A program made the position numbers and the translations under genes. A stretch of 64,000 nt of DNA, taken from the NCBI GenBank assembly GCA_964532065.1, contig CAZHHG010000006.1, positions 16,710-80,709 of the forward strand, in the 5' to 3' direction. How positions within the stretch are numbered: the first letter of the stretch is position 1; the number at the start of each line of letters is the position of its first letter. This document shows, piece after piece, positions 44,162 to 52,447 of the stretch. Source of the stretch: DSXH01 sp964532065 (GTDB lineage: Bacteria > Bacteroidota > Ignavibacteria > Ignavibacteriales > Melioribacteraceae). A model generated the notes under the pieces. The model made no database searches and was not told the DNA's origin. It saw only the letters and a list, made by a program, of their open reading frames with translations.

Positions 44162-45238
44162 ATGGATAGAATTATTAAAGCAATAATATTTATATCTATT
44201 CTTACAATTTCATTCCCAATTATAAATTTATCACAAATAGAACTTACAATAACGAGAGAATGGAAGTTCGGTAATAACATCAATTCTGTTTTATTCAGTC
44301 CTGACGGGAAGGTTCTTGTCGCAGCGGATAATGTTATTACAATCTACTATCCTTTGCCGGATTTCGTAAATTATAAAAAACTTAATATCCCGACACCATC
44401 TATAATCCGCAAGTTAACCTTTAGTGCAGATGGTAAATACCTGGCCGGCGGTTGTGATGACGGCAATATTTATATCTGGGATGCGTTAAAATTTGAATCT
44501 GCAGACCCTTCAAGCAGTAATAGCTACAAAAAATTATCGGGACCCTCAGAGGAAATCACTTCTCTTGCCTTTAGTCCTGATGGAAAATGCTTAGTAGCCG
44601 GAACCTTAGAGGGTAAAATTAATATTTGGGAGACTTCATCCTGGGAAAGTATGAAGAATATTATCATCCATAAGGGTAGAGTTACAGACTTAGCATTCTG
44701 CCCGGACGGGTCGTATTTAGCAAGCTCAAGTTCTGGCGAGAAATTTATTCGAGTTTGGAATGTTTCAACCTGGAATGAGAAGAATAAATTTTTCAATGAG
44801 GATAACGGATATGATGAATATGATTTAACAGATTTCAGAAATCTTTGCTTTAGTCCGGATGGGAAATATCTAGCATGTGCTACTTTTAACGGATTCAGCG
44901 ATATAATTTCCATCTGGAATATGTTCTGGGAGGGAAGCATTAAAAGTATTCATTCCATCTATATTACATCTGCTAGTGATCTTAAATTCAGTCCGGATGG
45001 AGAGTATTTATTCATTGCAGGTACAAATAGTGTGATAGCTATTTTCAATACATCGAGCTGGGAAAAAGTTAATGCAATTAAATTGGAAAATGACAATCCT
45101 ATAAGATCAATTTCGTTTAGTCCCGATGGTAATTTTATTTCTTTTGCTCATGGGGACAAATTATTCATTTGCAGTATTGATCCACCAATGACACCCAATA
45201 AAGAAAAAATTTCTAAACCTCAGCCAAAGCGAAGGTGA
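44162..45238 (+). CDS. Exported WD40-type seven-bladed beta-propeller protein
   Basis: A 358-residue protein with an N-terminal signal or anchor (about 1-25, ending NLSQ). It has seven repeats each with an FSPDGK-like core (FSPDGKVLVAA, FSADGKYLAGG, FSPDGKCLVAG, FCPDGSYLASS, FSPDGKYLACA, FSPDGEYLFIA, FSPDGNFISFA), enough for one closed propeller. It has no catalytic domain and is probably a periplasmic or surface scaffold. WD40 proteins outside the cytosol are unusual. It forms a block with its two neighbours. Confidence 0.82.
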   Translation: MDRIIKAIIFISILTISFPIINLSQIELTITREWKFGNNINSVLFSPDGKVLVAADNVITIYYPLPDFVNYKKLNIPTPSIIRKLTFSADGKYLAGGCDDGNIYIWDALKFESADPSSSNSYKKLSGPSEEITSLAFSPDGKCLVAGTLEGKINIWETSSWESMKNIIIHKGRVTDLAFCPDGSYLASSSSGEKFIRVWNVSTWNEKNKFFNEDNGYDEYDLTDFRNLCFSPDGKYLACATFNGFSDIISIWNMFWEGSIKSIHSIYITSASDLKFSPDGEYLFIAGTNSVIAIFNTSSWEKVNAIKLENDNPIRSISFSPDGNFISFAHGDKLFICSIDPPMTPNKEKISKPQPKRR

Positions 45239-45274
45239 TAATGAAAAGTATTTTAATAACTTTTTGGAGATAAT

Positions 45275-46912
45275 ATGAAAACAATAATTAGATTTTTAAT
45301 CTGTCAATTATTTATCGCGACTATATTTAATGTATTTCTGGAAAACTCTATGCTTAATGCTCAGCCTAAATACTTTAATATCTCGATTTGCAAAGTGCAC
45401 AAAGAATTGCAAGACAAGGGTTATGGGAAATGTGTTTCGTGTAATAAAAGTGTTTCCTCAAGAAGTAAAAGAGCAAAAATTTGTGAAGAGTGCTGGGTAA
45501 AGGAAGGCGGCTTATGGAGCACTGGATGTTACTTCTGTAATGAGAATATTGTCGGAGGCGACTATGCAAGAGTTTGCAGCGATTGTGCCGCTAAAGATGA
45601 ATGTGTAGTGTGCAAGAAAAAACTCCACAGCGGCGATGATTCCAATGAAGACGGACGACGAATTGTTGATAAATACTCGATACAAATTACAGTCCCGGGT
45701 CAAAAAGAAAAGTTTCAAGAATATCTGAAATCCGCAAGCATAGCTATGGAAAAGGAAGAGTTTGAACAAGCCATCACCTATTTTAAAAAATGTGAAGAAA
45801 TTATTCCCAACAGTATGGCCTGCAATATTGGAGTTGCTTTAAGAGAATTGAATAAAAATGAGGATGCTCTAAATTATTTTGATGCCGCGATTAAGGAAGA
45901 ACCCGATTGGGGAGATCCATATGGCGAGAAAGCAATTACACTTGCTTATCTGGGACGCTGGAATGATGCCGGTCCCTTGTTTAAAAAATCCATTGATCTG
46001 AAATATGACTCTCCGACGGTTTACTGGATGTACGGAAAGTATCTTGAAGAAATTCTAAAAAAACCTTCTGAAGCAATTCCATTTTATGAAATGGTGATTG
46101 CAAAAAATCCCAATAGTTATAAACTTTACAACAACATTGGCGATATTTACTTTAATGAGGAAAAATATGACGATGCTGAAAGAGCATACAAAAAAGTTCT
46201 TGAATTTGATAATAATAATTTTAATGCATTAGCATTTACCGGAGAGATCAAATTCAAAAAGCATAATTTTGAAGAAGCTCTGAAATATTATTTACTAAGT
46301 CATAAGATAAAACCCGATAACCTTGAATTGAATTTTCATATCGGAATTTGTTATTGGTATCTAAACCAACTGGGAAATGCTGAAAAACATTTCAAACACG
46401 CTTTATCAATAAATCCAAATCTTGCAGATGTATCCTTGGAACTTGCGAGACTTTATACTTCCCAAGGTAGATATAATGAAGCAAGTCCGATTTATGAAAA
46501 ACTAATTTCGGATGACGCTGTTACCCATCATGCTTTTTTGGATCTTGCGTTATGCCAGTATATGAACAAACAATATAAAAACGTTATTGAGAGCTGTAAA
46601 AAGTTTATCGAAAAAGACACAGGTAATTATCCGGATCCATATAAATGGATGGCGGTAGCAGCTGCAAGATTAAACGATACGCTGGACGCGGAAAAATATT
46701 GCAACAAAGCCATCGAGCTTAATGTGGAGAATCAAAGTGAGATATTCTATTTCGTTGCTGCTGCTTATTCCTTAATGAATGATTCTGAAAAGGCCTTGCT
46801 ATATCTGGAAAAAGCAATTAAGGGAGGAATGCCAAAAGAAAGTTCAGAAAATGATTCAGAATTTGATAACATAAGAAACTTACAGGGGTACAAGAACTTA
46901 ATAGGCAAATAG
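45275..46912 (+). CDS. Exported protein with zinc-ribbon cysteine pairs and TPR array
   Basis: A 545-residue protein. The signal peptide ends MLNAQ. Residues 35-125 hold a run of Cys pairs (CVSC, CEEC, CYFC, CSDC, CVVC), as in zinc ribbons or LIM-like fingers. From about 145 to the end there are about nine to ten TPRs (AITYFKKCEEIIPNS, AIPFYEMVIAKNPNSYKLYNNIGDIYFNEEKYDDAERAYKKVLEFD and so on). Zinc ribbons are usually cytosolic, so this exported version is odd; the cysteines could instead bind metal or form disulfides. It is the last gene of a three-gene block. Confidence 0.75.
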   Translation: MKTIIRFLICQLFIATIFNVFLENSMLNAQPKYFNISICKVHKELQDKGYGKCVSCNKSVSSRSKRAKICEECWVKEGGLWSTGCYFCNENIVGGDYARVCSDCAAKDECVVCKKKLHSGDDSNEDGRRIVDKYSIQITVPGQKEKFQEYLKSASIAMEKEEFEQAITYFKKCEEIIPNSMACNIGVALRELNKNEDALNYFDAAIKEEPDWGDPYGEKAITLAYLGRWNDAGPLFKKSIDLKYDSPTVYWMYGKYLEEILKKPSEAIPFYEMVIAKNPNSYKLYNNIGDIYFNEEKYDDAERAYKKVLEFDNNNFNALAFTGEIKFKKHNFEEALKYYLLSHKIKPDNLELNFHIGICYWYLNQLGNAEKHFKHALSINPNLADVSLELARLYTSQGRYNEASPIYEKLISDDAVTHHAFLDLALCQYMNKQYKNVIESCKKFIEKDTGNYPDPYKWMAVAAARLNDTLDAEKYCNKAIELNVENQSEIFYFVAAAYSLMNDSEKALLYLEKAIKGGMPKESSENDSEFDNIRNLQGYKNLIGK

Positions 46913-46988
46913 TAATTCTTAAATAAAAATATTTGTCTACTAAAAGAAAGTGAGACTCTCAGTCCAGCAAGTGCTGAGCACAGAATCA

Positions 46989-48407
46989 TTATTTCCTTTT
47001 TGGTCTATACATATCCGTTGCATGACCGTAAAAGAGTTCTGCCGCAAACATCATAGTTTCTGATAATGTCGGATGCGGATGAATTGTCAATTCCAGATCT
47101 TTAACAACCGCACCCATTTCGATAGCTAGTGTTCCTTCGGCAATCATATCGCCGGCACCAACACCAACTATGGCAACACCGAGAATTCTTTCTGTTTCCG
47201 GCTCAATAATTAGTTTTGTCATACCGTCGTTTCTATCTAATGTAGTAGCCCGGCCGCTTGCACCCCACGGAAATTTTGAGACTTCAACTTTAATTCCTTT
47301 CTCGCGCGCTTCGGTTTCTGTAAGTCCTGCCCATGCAAGTTCCGGATCCGTGAACACAACAGCAGGGATTGCGTTCGGTTCGAATGCAACTTTATGGCCG
47401 AGAATTGATTCAACAGCAACTTTGCCTTCAGCAGCCGCTTTGTGCGCAAGCATTGCGCCGCCGACTATATCCCCAATAGCATAGATACTAGCATCATCGG
47501 TTTTTAATTGTTTATCAACAACAACAAATCCGCGCTGATTAACTTTTACATTTGTGTTTTCCAGTCCCAGCCCTGCTGTTACTGGTTTCCTCCCGATAGA
47601 AACAAGAACTTTATCAAATGTCTGTTCCGGTTCAGAAACATTCTTTCCTTCCAGTTTCACAGCGACAGAGTTTCCTGTGTCTTTCAATTCAATAACTTTT
47701 GTTTCTGTATAGACTTTATCAAGAATTGTTTTTAATCTTTTTTCAAGCACGGCTACCATATCGCGGTCTGCGCCTGGAAGCAATCCGGGCAACATTTCAA
47801 CAACAGTCACTTTACATCCGAGGGAAGCGTAGACGGTGCTTAATTCCAGACCGATATATCCGCCGCCAATCACCAACAATCTTTTAGGAACGTCAGTAAT
47901 TTCAAGTGCCGAAGTTGAGTCCATTATCCTCTGCGAATCCGTCGGAAAACCAGGTACGGTCGCGGGTATAGATCCGGTTGCAAGAATTGCTTTGTCGTAA
48001 GTTACTTCTTCAGTTGTTCCATCAACTTTTGCTACAGACAAAGAATTAGAATTAATAAAGGATGCCCTTCCATTTATATAATTCACTTTTCTCTGTTTGC
48101 AAAGCTGTCCTAATCCGCCGGTTAATTTATTCACTACTCCGTCTTTAAAATCGCGCAATTTATTTATATCTATTTTCGGTTCACCGAATTCCACACCCCA
48201 CTTTTTAGCTTCTTCGGCTTCGTGAATAAGTTTAGCAACATGAAGCAATGCTTTCGAAGGGATACATCCTCTATAAAGACAAACACCGCCGGGATTTTTC
48301 TCAAGATCTATTAGTGTAACGTTCATTCCGAGATCCGCTGCAAGGAACGCGGCGGCGTAACCGCCCGGCCCTCCGCCAATTACTGCTAACTGAGTCGTTA
48401 TCGCCAT
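46989..48407 (-). CDS. lpdA: Dihydrolipoyl dehydrogenase (E3)
   Basis: A 472-residue flavoenzyme. FAD-binding GGGPGGYAAA at the start, redox disulfide in GGVCLYRGCIPSKAL, NAD-binding GGGYIGLELS, FAD-binding YAIGDIVGGAMLAHKA, and catalytic His in HPHPTLSE. It re-oxidises the lipoyl arm of E2 and makes NADH. It is the last gene of the pyruvate dehydrogenase group, separated from aceF by two unusual genes. Confidence 0.95.
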   Translation of the reverse strand: MAITTQLAVIGGGPGGYAAAFLAADLGMNVTLIDLEKNPGGVCLYRGCIPSKALLHVAKLIHEAEEAKKWGVEFGEPKIDINKLRDFKDGVVNKLTGGLGQLCKQRKVNYINGRASFINSNSLSVAKVDGTTEEVTYDKAILATGSIPATVPGFPTDSQRIMDSTSALEITDVPKRLLVIGGGYIGLELSTVYASLGCKVTVVEMLPGLLPGADRDMVAVLEKRLKTILDKVYTETKVIELKDTGNSVAVKLEGKNVSEPEQTFDKVLVSIGRKPVTAGLGLENTNVKVNQRGFVVVDKQLKTDDASIYAIGDIVGGAMLAHKAAAEGKVAVESILGHKVAFEPNAIPAVVFTDPELAWAGLTETEAREKGIKVEVSKFPWGASGRATTLDRNDGMTKLIIEPETERILGVAIVGVGAGDMIAEGTLAIEMGAVVKDLELTIHPHPTLSETMMFAAELFYGHATDMYRPKRK

Positions 48408-48492
48408 ATAACCTTTCCAAGTTTTAAATTTTCAATGATGCAAAAATAGTAAAAAGTAAAGAGAGTTTTTTCTGCCTGGTAAGCTGCCACTA

Positions 48493-49773
48493 TCAGTTTT
48501 TATTGTAATTAGATAACAGGTAACCGAGGTAATTCGATTTCAATTGCTGACTTGCGAGTACCTGTTTTAAGGGCGGCAGTTTAAGAATAACGCCTAGTAT
48601 TGCAGCCATTGCTCTATGATTCCATAATGCCTGGTTATCAAAAATTAAATTCTGAAGCTGTCCCCTTTCAATTGCCATCATCACTGCCCGATGCGCGGAA
48701 TTAACCGGTGTAATAACTTTTTTATCCCTCGCACGCATTGAAATATATTCTTTACTGCATACACGGACACAAACTCCGCATCCAAGACAAATTTCTTCAT
48801 TCAATTTTGCAAACTTCTTTTTCTTTTTGTGGGGATCGTTCGCAGATACAAGAGTCATTGCTTCAACAGGGCATACCTCAACGCATTTCCCGCAGCCGTT
48901 GCATTCAGCTTCACTTATTACAGGTAGAAAATTTGTCGTGTGAATTGGATTTAATGAAGCAAACCGTTTTGCCGCGAGCATTGCTTCGCAGCAGCATCCG
49001 CAACAGTTGCAGATAAAGCTGACACTGTTTTGAACATTCTCGCCGAATTGAACAAGGTTGTGTTCATAGGCTTGATGAAGCAGATCCATCCCTTCTTTAA
49101 TATCGGCCCGGCGCGCAATATTATGCCTTATCAATGAATCGGCAACTCCATTGAACGTCATACAGATTTCCATTGGTGCATTACAGGCTTTTCCAAGATG
49201 CTCCATCTTATGACGGCAATAGCAGATCCCGACACCTATGTGTGTTGCGGTCTTTATTACTTCAGATGCTTTTTCATAGTCCAGTACTTCCAATTTTGTG
49301 TTGTCGATTGCCTCCTCATTTACAAAGGTCCTGCCGAGTTGTGTCTCTCCGTTTGTAAACAATTCCCTTATAAAATCCTCTTCCACATTCAGATACTGAT
49401 AGAATAATTCAGCCAGGACTTTTTGGTCAATATCGGTGCGCAATCTCATCATAGAAAATTCGAAGAAGCCGGCCATAGGTGGCGGAAGCGTGTATTGCTT
49501 ATTCCCTTTTACTTCAGCATCAAGTAAAATTCCCCGAGAAGATAATTCATCCAGAATTTTTTCAGTTTCTGAAAGAGATTTTTTAGTAAGCCTTGATGCA
49601 AGTTTTGAATCGAATGGTTTTATCGGCAGCAATGAAACAAACTGAGCTTCATTTTCTGAAAAGAGCATTTTTAAGATTTTATATAACGATTCGGACGGCG
49701 GGGCCCCCTGCGGAAAACGATTCAATCTTTCCTCAAGACTTTTATAAGCTGATCTAAGAGTTATATGGGCCAT
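48493..49773 (-). CDS. Two-[4Fe-4S] ferredoxin-like protein with N-terminal helical/winged-helix region
   Basis: A 426-residue cytosolic protein. Residues 40-120 look like a winged-helix or MarR-like segment (LASRLTKKSLSETEKILDELSSRGIL). A region with clustered cysteines follows: CYCRHKMEHLGKAC and CNCCGCCCEAM. Two ferredoxin motifs come next, CNGCGKCVEVCP and CLGCGVCVRVC, each enough for one [4Fe-4S] cluster. The C-terminal 90 residues are helical. Similar proteins occur in anaerobes, but I cannot name a reaction. It lies in the pyruvate dehydrogenase group and may pass electrons or sense redox state. Confidence 0.75.
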   Translation of the reverse strand: MAHITLRSAYKSLEERLNRFPQGAPPSESLYKILKMLFSENEAQFVSLLPIKPFDSKLASRLTKKSLSETEKILDELSSRGILLDAEVKGNKQYTLPPPMAGFFEFSMMRLRTDIDQKVLAELFYQYLNVEEDFIRELFTNGETQLGRTFVNEEAIDNTKLEVLDYEKASEVIKTATHIGVGICYCRHKMEHLGKACNAPMEICMTFNGVADSLIRHNIARRADIKEGMDLLHQAYEHNLVQFGENVQNSVSFICNCCGCCCEAMLAAKRFASLNPIHTTNFLPVISEAECNGCGKCVEVCPVEAMTLVSANDPHKKKKKFAKLNEEICLGCGVCVRVCSKEYISMRARDKKVITPVNSAHRAVMMAIERGQLQNLIFDNQALWNHRAMAAILGVILKLPPLKQVLASQQLKSNYLGYLLSNYNKN

Positions 49774-49794
49774 AAATAATAAACCGCCGCTTGT

Positions 49795-50520
49795 TTATCC
49801 TTCCTCTGAATTTGTCTCTTTAACATTAGGGGGATTCCATCCGATTACAGAGCCGCTTTTAACTACTGAGAAGTAAGGCGACAGTGTTGTACCGGGGAGA
49901 GTTCTTACGTTATCCTCAATTTTTATGGGGCCCATTCCCGTTCCGGCGCCCAGCAGACAGTTATTGCCGATCTCAATTATTCCATATCGGAATTTTCCCG
50001 AGCCTTCATATGCATGAACCGTAAGCCGCGTGAAAGCGCCTAATAATGAATTATCGCCTATAAAAATCAATTCCGGCCGGAAATGATCGAGCCAGACCAT
50101 CTGCATTATTTCAGTCCCTTTTCCAATATGAATGCCCATCCACCTGTAAAACCTGTTCTTAAACTTATTCCCTTTCAGAAAAAACGAGAGGGCAACCTGA
50201 AAAGTATGAAGTGTTCGCCGCCTGAACGGAAGGTTCAACACGCGCCAGTTAATCGCATCCGGTTCTTCAATTGATCCTAATCCCGAAAAAGTATAGTGCC
50301 GTCTAACAGGTGAAAAGAACTTCTCAAGATTTGCCTTGCCTTCTTCAGTCCCGGGATTCAGCTGATTTACATTTGTACCTTTTCCACCGGAAGTTTTGCT
50401 TATAAAGATCTGCCGGTTCTTTTTGCGGCCGAGTTTAATTGCGCGAAGGATAATTTCTGTGGTTACAATTCGAATTACATCCTCTGGGGATTTGCCTCTG
50501 TATTTGTTCAAATCAAACAC
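49795..50520 (-). CDS. Left-handed beta-helix (hexapeptide) acyltransferase-like protein
   Basis: A 241-residue protein. The first 100 residues carry a basic helical part; the C-terminal half has the imperfect hexapeptide pattern of left-handed beta-helix acyltransferases (IFIGDNSLLGAFTRLTVHAY, IIEIGNNCLLGAGTGMGPI, IKIEDNVRTLPGTTL). The acyl donor and acceptor are unknown. It has no signal peptide. It lies between aceF and the iron-sulfur gene, with a terminator-like hairpin before it, so it could have its own promoter. Confidence 0.7.
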   Translation of the reverse strand: MFDLNKYRGKSPEDVIRIVTTEIILRAIKLGRKKNRQIFISKTSGGKGTNVNQLNPGTEEGKANLEKFFSPVRRHYTFSGLGSIEEPDAINWRVLNLPFRRRTLHTFQVALSFFLKGNKFKNRFYRWMGIHIGKGTEIMQMVWLDHFRPELIFIGDNSLLGAFTRLTVHAYEGSGKFRYGIIEIGNNCLLGAGTGMGPIKIEDNVRTLPGTTLSPYFSVVKSGSVIGWNPPNVKETNSEEG

Positions 50521-50623
50521 CTGCGGAAATTCAATTACAAAAAACGAATAATTAAATTATCAGTCAAGAGATGTCTTAAGCGTGATATAAAGTTCAAGGT
50601 GTTGGAGAGACAAAAATAAACGA

Positions 50624-50643
50624 GACGTTCAATCCTGAACGTC
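50624..50643 (-). terminator. Hairpin after aceF
   Basis: Eight-base perfect stem (GACGTTCA with TGAACGTC), four-base loop, followed on the minus strand by a T-rich stretch (TCGTTTATTTTTG). It may end or reduce transcription from aceF before the beta-helix gene. Confidence 0.7.
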
Positions 50644-50653
50644 CCCCAAATTA

Positions 50654-52351
50654 TTATCCTTCCAAACTTAGTAAGAATGGATTTTCCAGTGCATTAATAA
50701 CCCAGCGCAAAAACCTAATTGCGTCTGCGCCATCAATTATTCTGTGATCGTAAGAAAGTGATAGCGGCATCATCAGTCTTGGTTTAAATTCTCCATCTAT
50801 ATATACAGGTTCGAAAGAGGATTTCGAAACACCGAGAATCGCAACTTCGGGTGAATTAACAATCGGTGTAAAATAGGTTCCTCCGATTCCGCCCAGGTTC
50901 GAAATTGTGAAGCATCCTCCCTGCATTTCCTCAAGAGAGAGTTTTTTGTCGCGGGCTTTCCGGCTTATTTCATTAAGTTCAACAGAAATCTGAGTTATGT
51001 TCTTTTTATCAACATCGCGGATTACCGGGACAAGCAATCCCCTGTCCGTATCAACCGCAATACCGATGTTGAAATATTTCTTATATACAACTTCATTCTT
51101 TTCCATATCAACGCTGGAATTGAATTGCGGAAAAACTTTCATTGCAGAAGCAATTACTTTAAGCAGAATTCCTGTAACTGTAAGCTTTCCGCCGGCCTCT
51201 TCAACTTTTTTACCGAATTGTTTACGGAGTTTTTCAAGTTCGGTGATATCGGCTTTATCGAATTGTGTAACGTGTGGTATAGTTGCCCAGGCATAGCTTA
51301 AATGCTCGGCAGTCTTGCGGCGAATATTGCTCATTGGCTGACGGTCAATCTCTCCCCACTTACTGAAATCGGGTAATGTTTCTTTTGTAATTGAAACACC
51401 GCCGCCAACTATTCCTCCTTTCTGAATCTGCTGATTCAGATTTTTCGCATACGCTTTAACATCTTCAATCGATATTCTGCCACCGGGTCCGCCTCCTCTA
51501 ACGCCGGTAATTTCAACACCGATTTCGCGTGCAAATCTTCTAACGGAAGGCGCAGCGGGGACTACAACTTTAGAAATGTCTTTGGGAACAGTTATAACCT
51601 GCGGCATATGTGAATGTTCTTTAGCTGCCGCCGGTTCTTTGCCCTCCGTTTTCTTACCGCTTGAAGATGAAACCGGTGGAACCTGTGCGGCAGGAATACC
51701 TGATTCCGGTTTTGATGTAGTTTCGCTTGAAAGTTCAGAGCCTTCAATTATCAATGCCACTGATCCAACGGGTACTTTATCACCCTCTTTAATCTTAACT
51801 TCTTTCACAACACCTGCAGATTCAGAAGGAACTTCTACCGTAGCTTTATCAGTTTCAATTTCAAAAACGATTTGTTCATTCTTAATCCTGTCCCCCGGCT
51901 TTACAAGTACTTTTACTATCTGGGCTGATGAGATATTTTCTCCGAGAGCCGGAATCTTAAACTCATAAGTTGATACGGAATTGTTAATTGCCGGTTTTGG
52001 TTTGTCCGCCGCAATTTTTGTTTCGGCTGGTTCAGATTTTTTAACCAACGCCGTTTTATCAGATTCTGATTCTACTATCCGGGTTTCCGATTTTTTACCT
52101 GGCGCCTCACTTTCTGCAACCTCAATAGATAATACCGGTTCACCAACATTGGCTTTACTACCTTCTTTTACAAATACCTCTTTAACTATACCGGCTATTT
52201 CGGACGGGACTTCGACTGTTGCCTTGTCCGTTTCAATTTCTACAACCACCTGGTCTATTTCAATTTTGTCGCCCGGTTTAACAGGTATTTTAATAACATC
52301 AGCGGAATTTATTCCATCGCCAAGAAACGGCATTCTAAAATCTACTATCAT
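50654..52351 (-). CDS. aceF: Pyruvate dehydrogenase E2, dihydrolipoamide acetyltransferase
   Basis: A 565-residue E2. Two lipoyl domains (about 1-78 and 127-206), each with ETDKATVEVPSE and the lipoylated Lys, are followed by a Pro/Ala/Ser linker, a peripheral subunit binding domain (APSVRRFAREIGVEITGVRGGGPGGRISIEDV) and the catalytic core with the active site DHRIIDGADAIRFL. It forms the core of the complex with AceE and Lpd. AceE lies 96 bases upstream on the same strand. Confidence 0.95.
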   Translation of the reverse strand: MIVDFRMPFLGDGINSADVIKIPVKPGDKIEIDQVVVEIETDKATVEVPSEIAGIVKEVFVKEGSKANVGEPVLSIEVAESEAPGKKSETRIVESESDKTALVKKSEPAETKIAADKPKPAINNSVSTYEFKIPALGENISSAQIVKVLVKPGDRIKNEQIVFEIETDKATVEVPSESAGVVKEVKIKEGDKVPVGSVALIIEGSELSSETTSKPESGIPAAQVPPVSSSSGKKTEGKEPAAAKEHSHMPQVITVPKDISKVVVPAAPSVRRFAREIGVEITGVRGGGPGGRISIEDVKAYAKNLNQQIQKGGIVGGGVSITKETLPDFSKWGEIDRQPMSNIRRKTAEHLSYAWATIPHVTQFDKADITELEKLRKQFGKKVEEAGGKLTVTGILLKVIASAMKVFPQFNSSVDMEKNEVVYKKYFNIGIAVDTDRGLLVPVIRDVDKKNITQISVELNEISRKARDKKLSLEEMQGGCFTISNLGGIGGTYFTPIVNSPEVAILGVSKSSFEPVYIDGEFKPRLMMPLSLSYDHRIIDGADAIRFLRWVINALENPFLLSLEG

Positions 52352-52447
52352 TTTATCCTCAATTAAATTCTTCTTATTAAATGAAGAATCCTTTCAAAAT
52401 TATTTTTAAATCTTCATCCCGAAAACTTTAGGATGACAAATTTACAA

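Noticed and set aside
44524..44940. Antisense open frame of 138 codons across the WD40 gene
   Set aside because: It is a shadow of the repetitive WD40 coding strand and has no start signal or domain.
43453..46912. Recently acquired mobile island
   Set aside because: Base use is different, but there is no integrase, transposase, tRNA edge or direct repeat.
48441..48448. CAAAAATA as lpd promoter
   Set aside because: It matches a -7 element on the minus strand but no -33 element lies 19-21 bases away.
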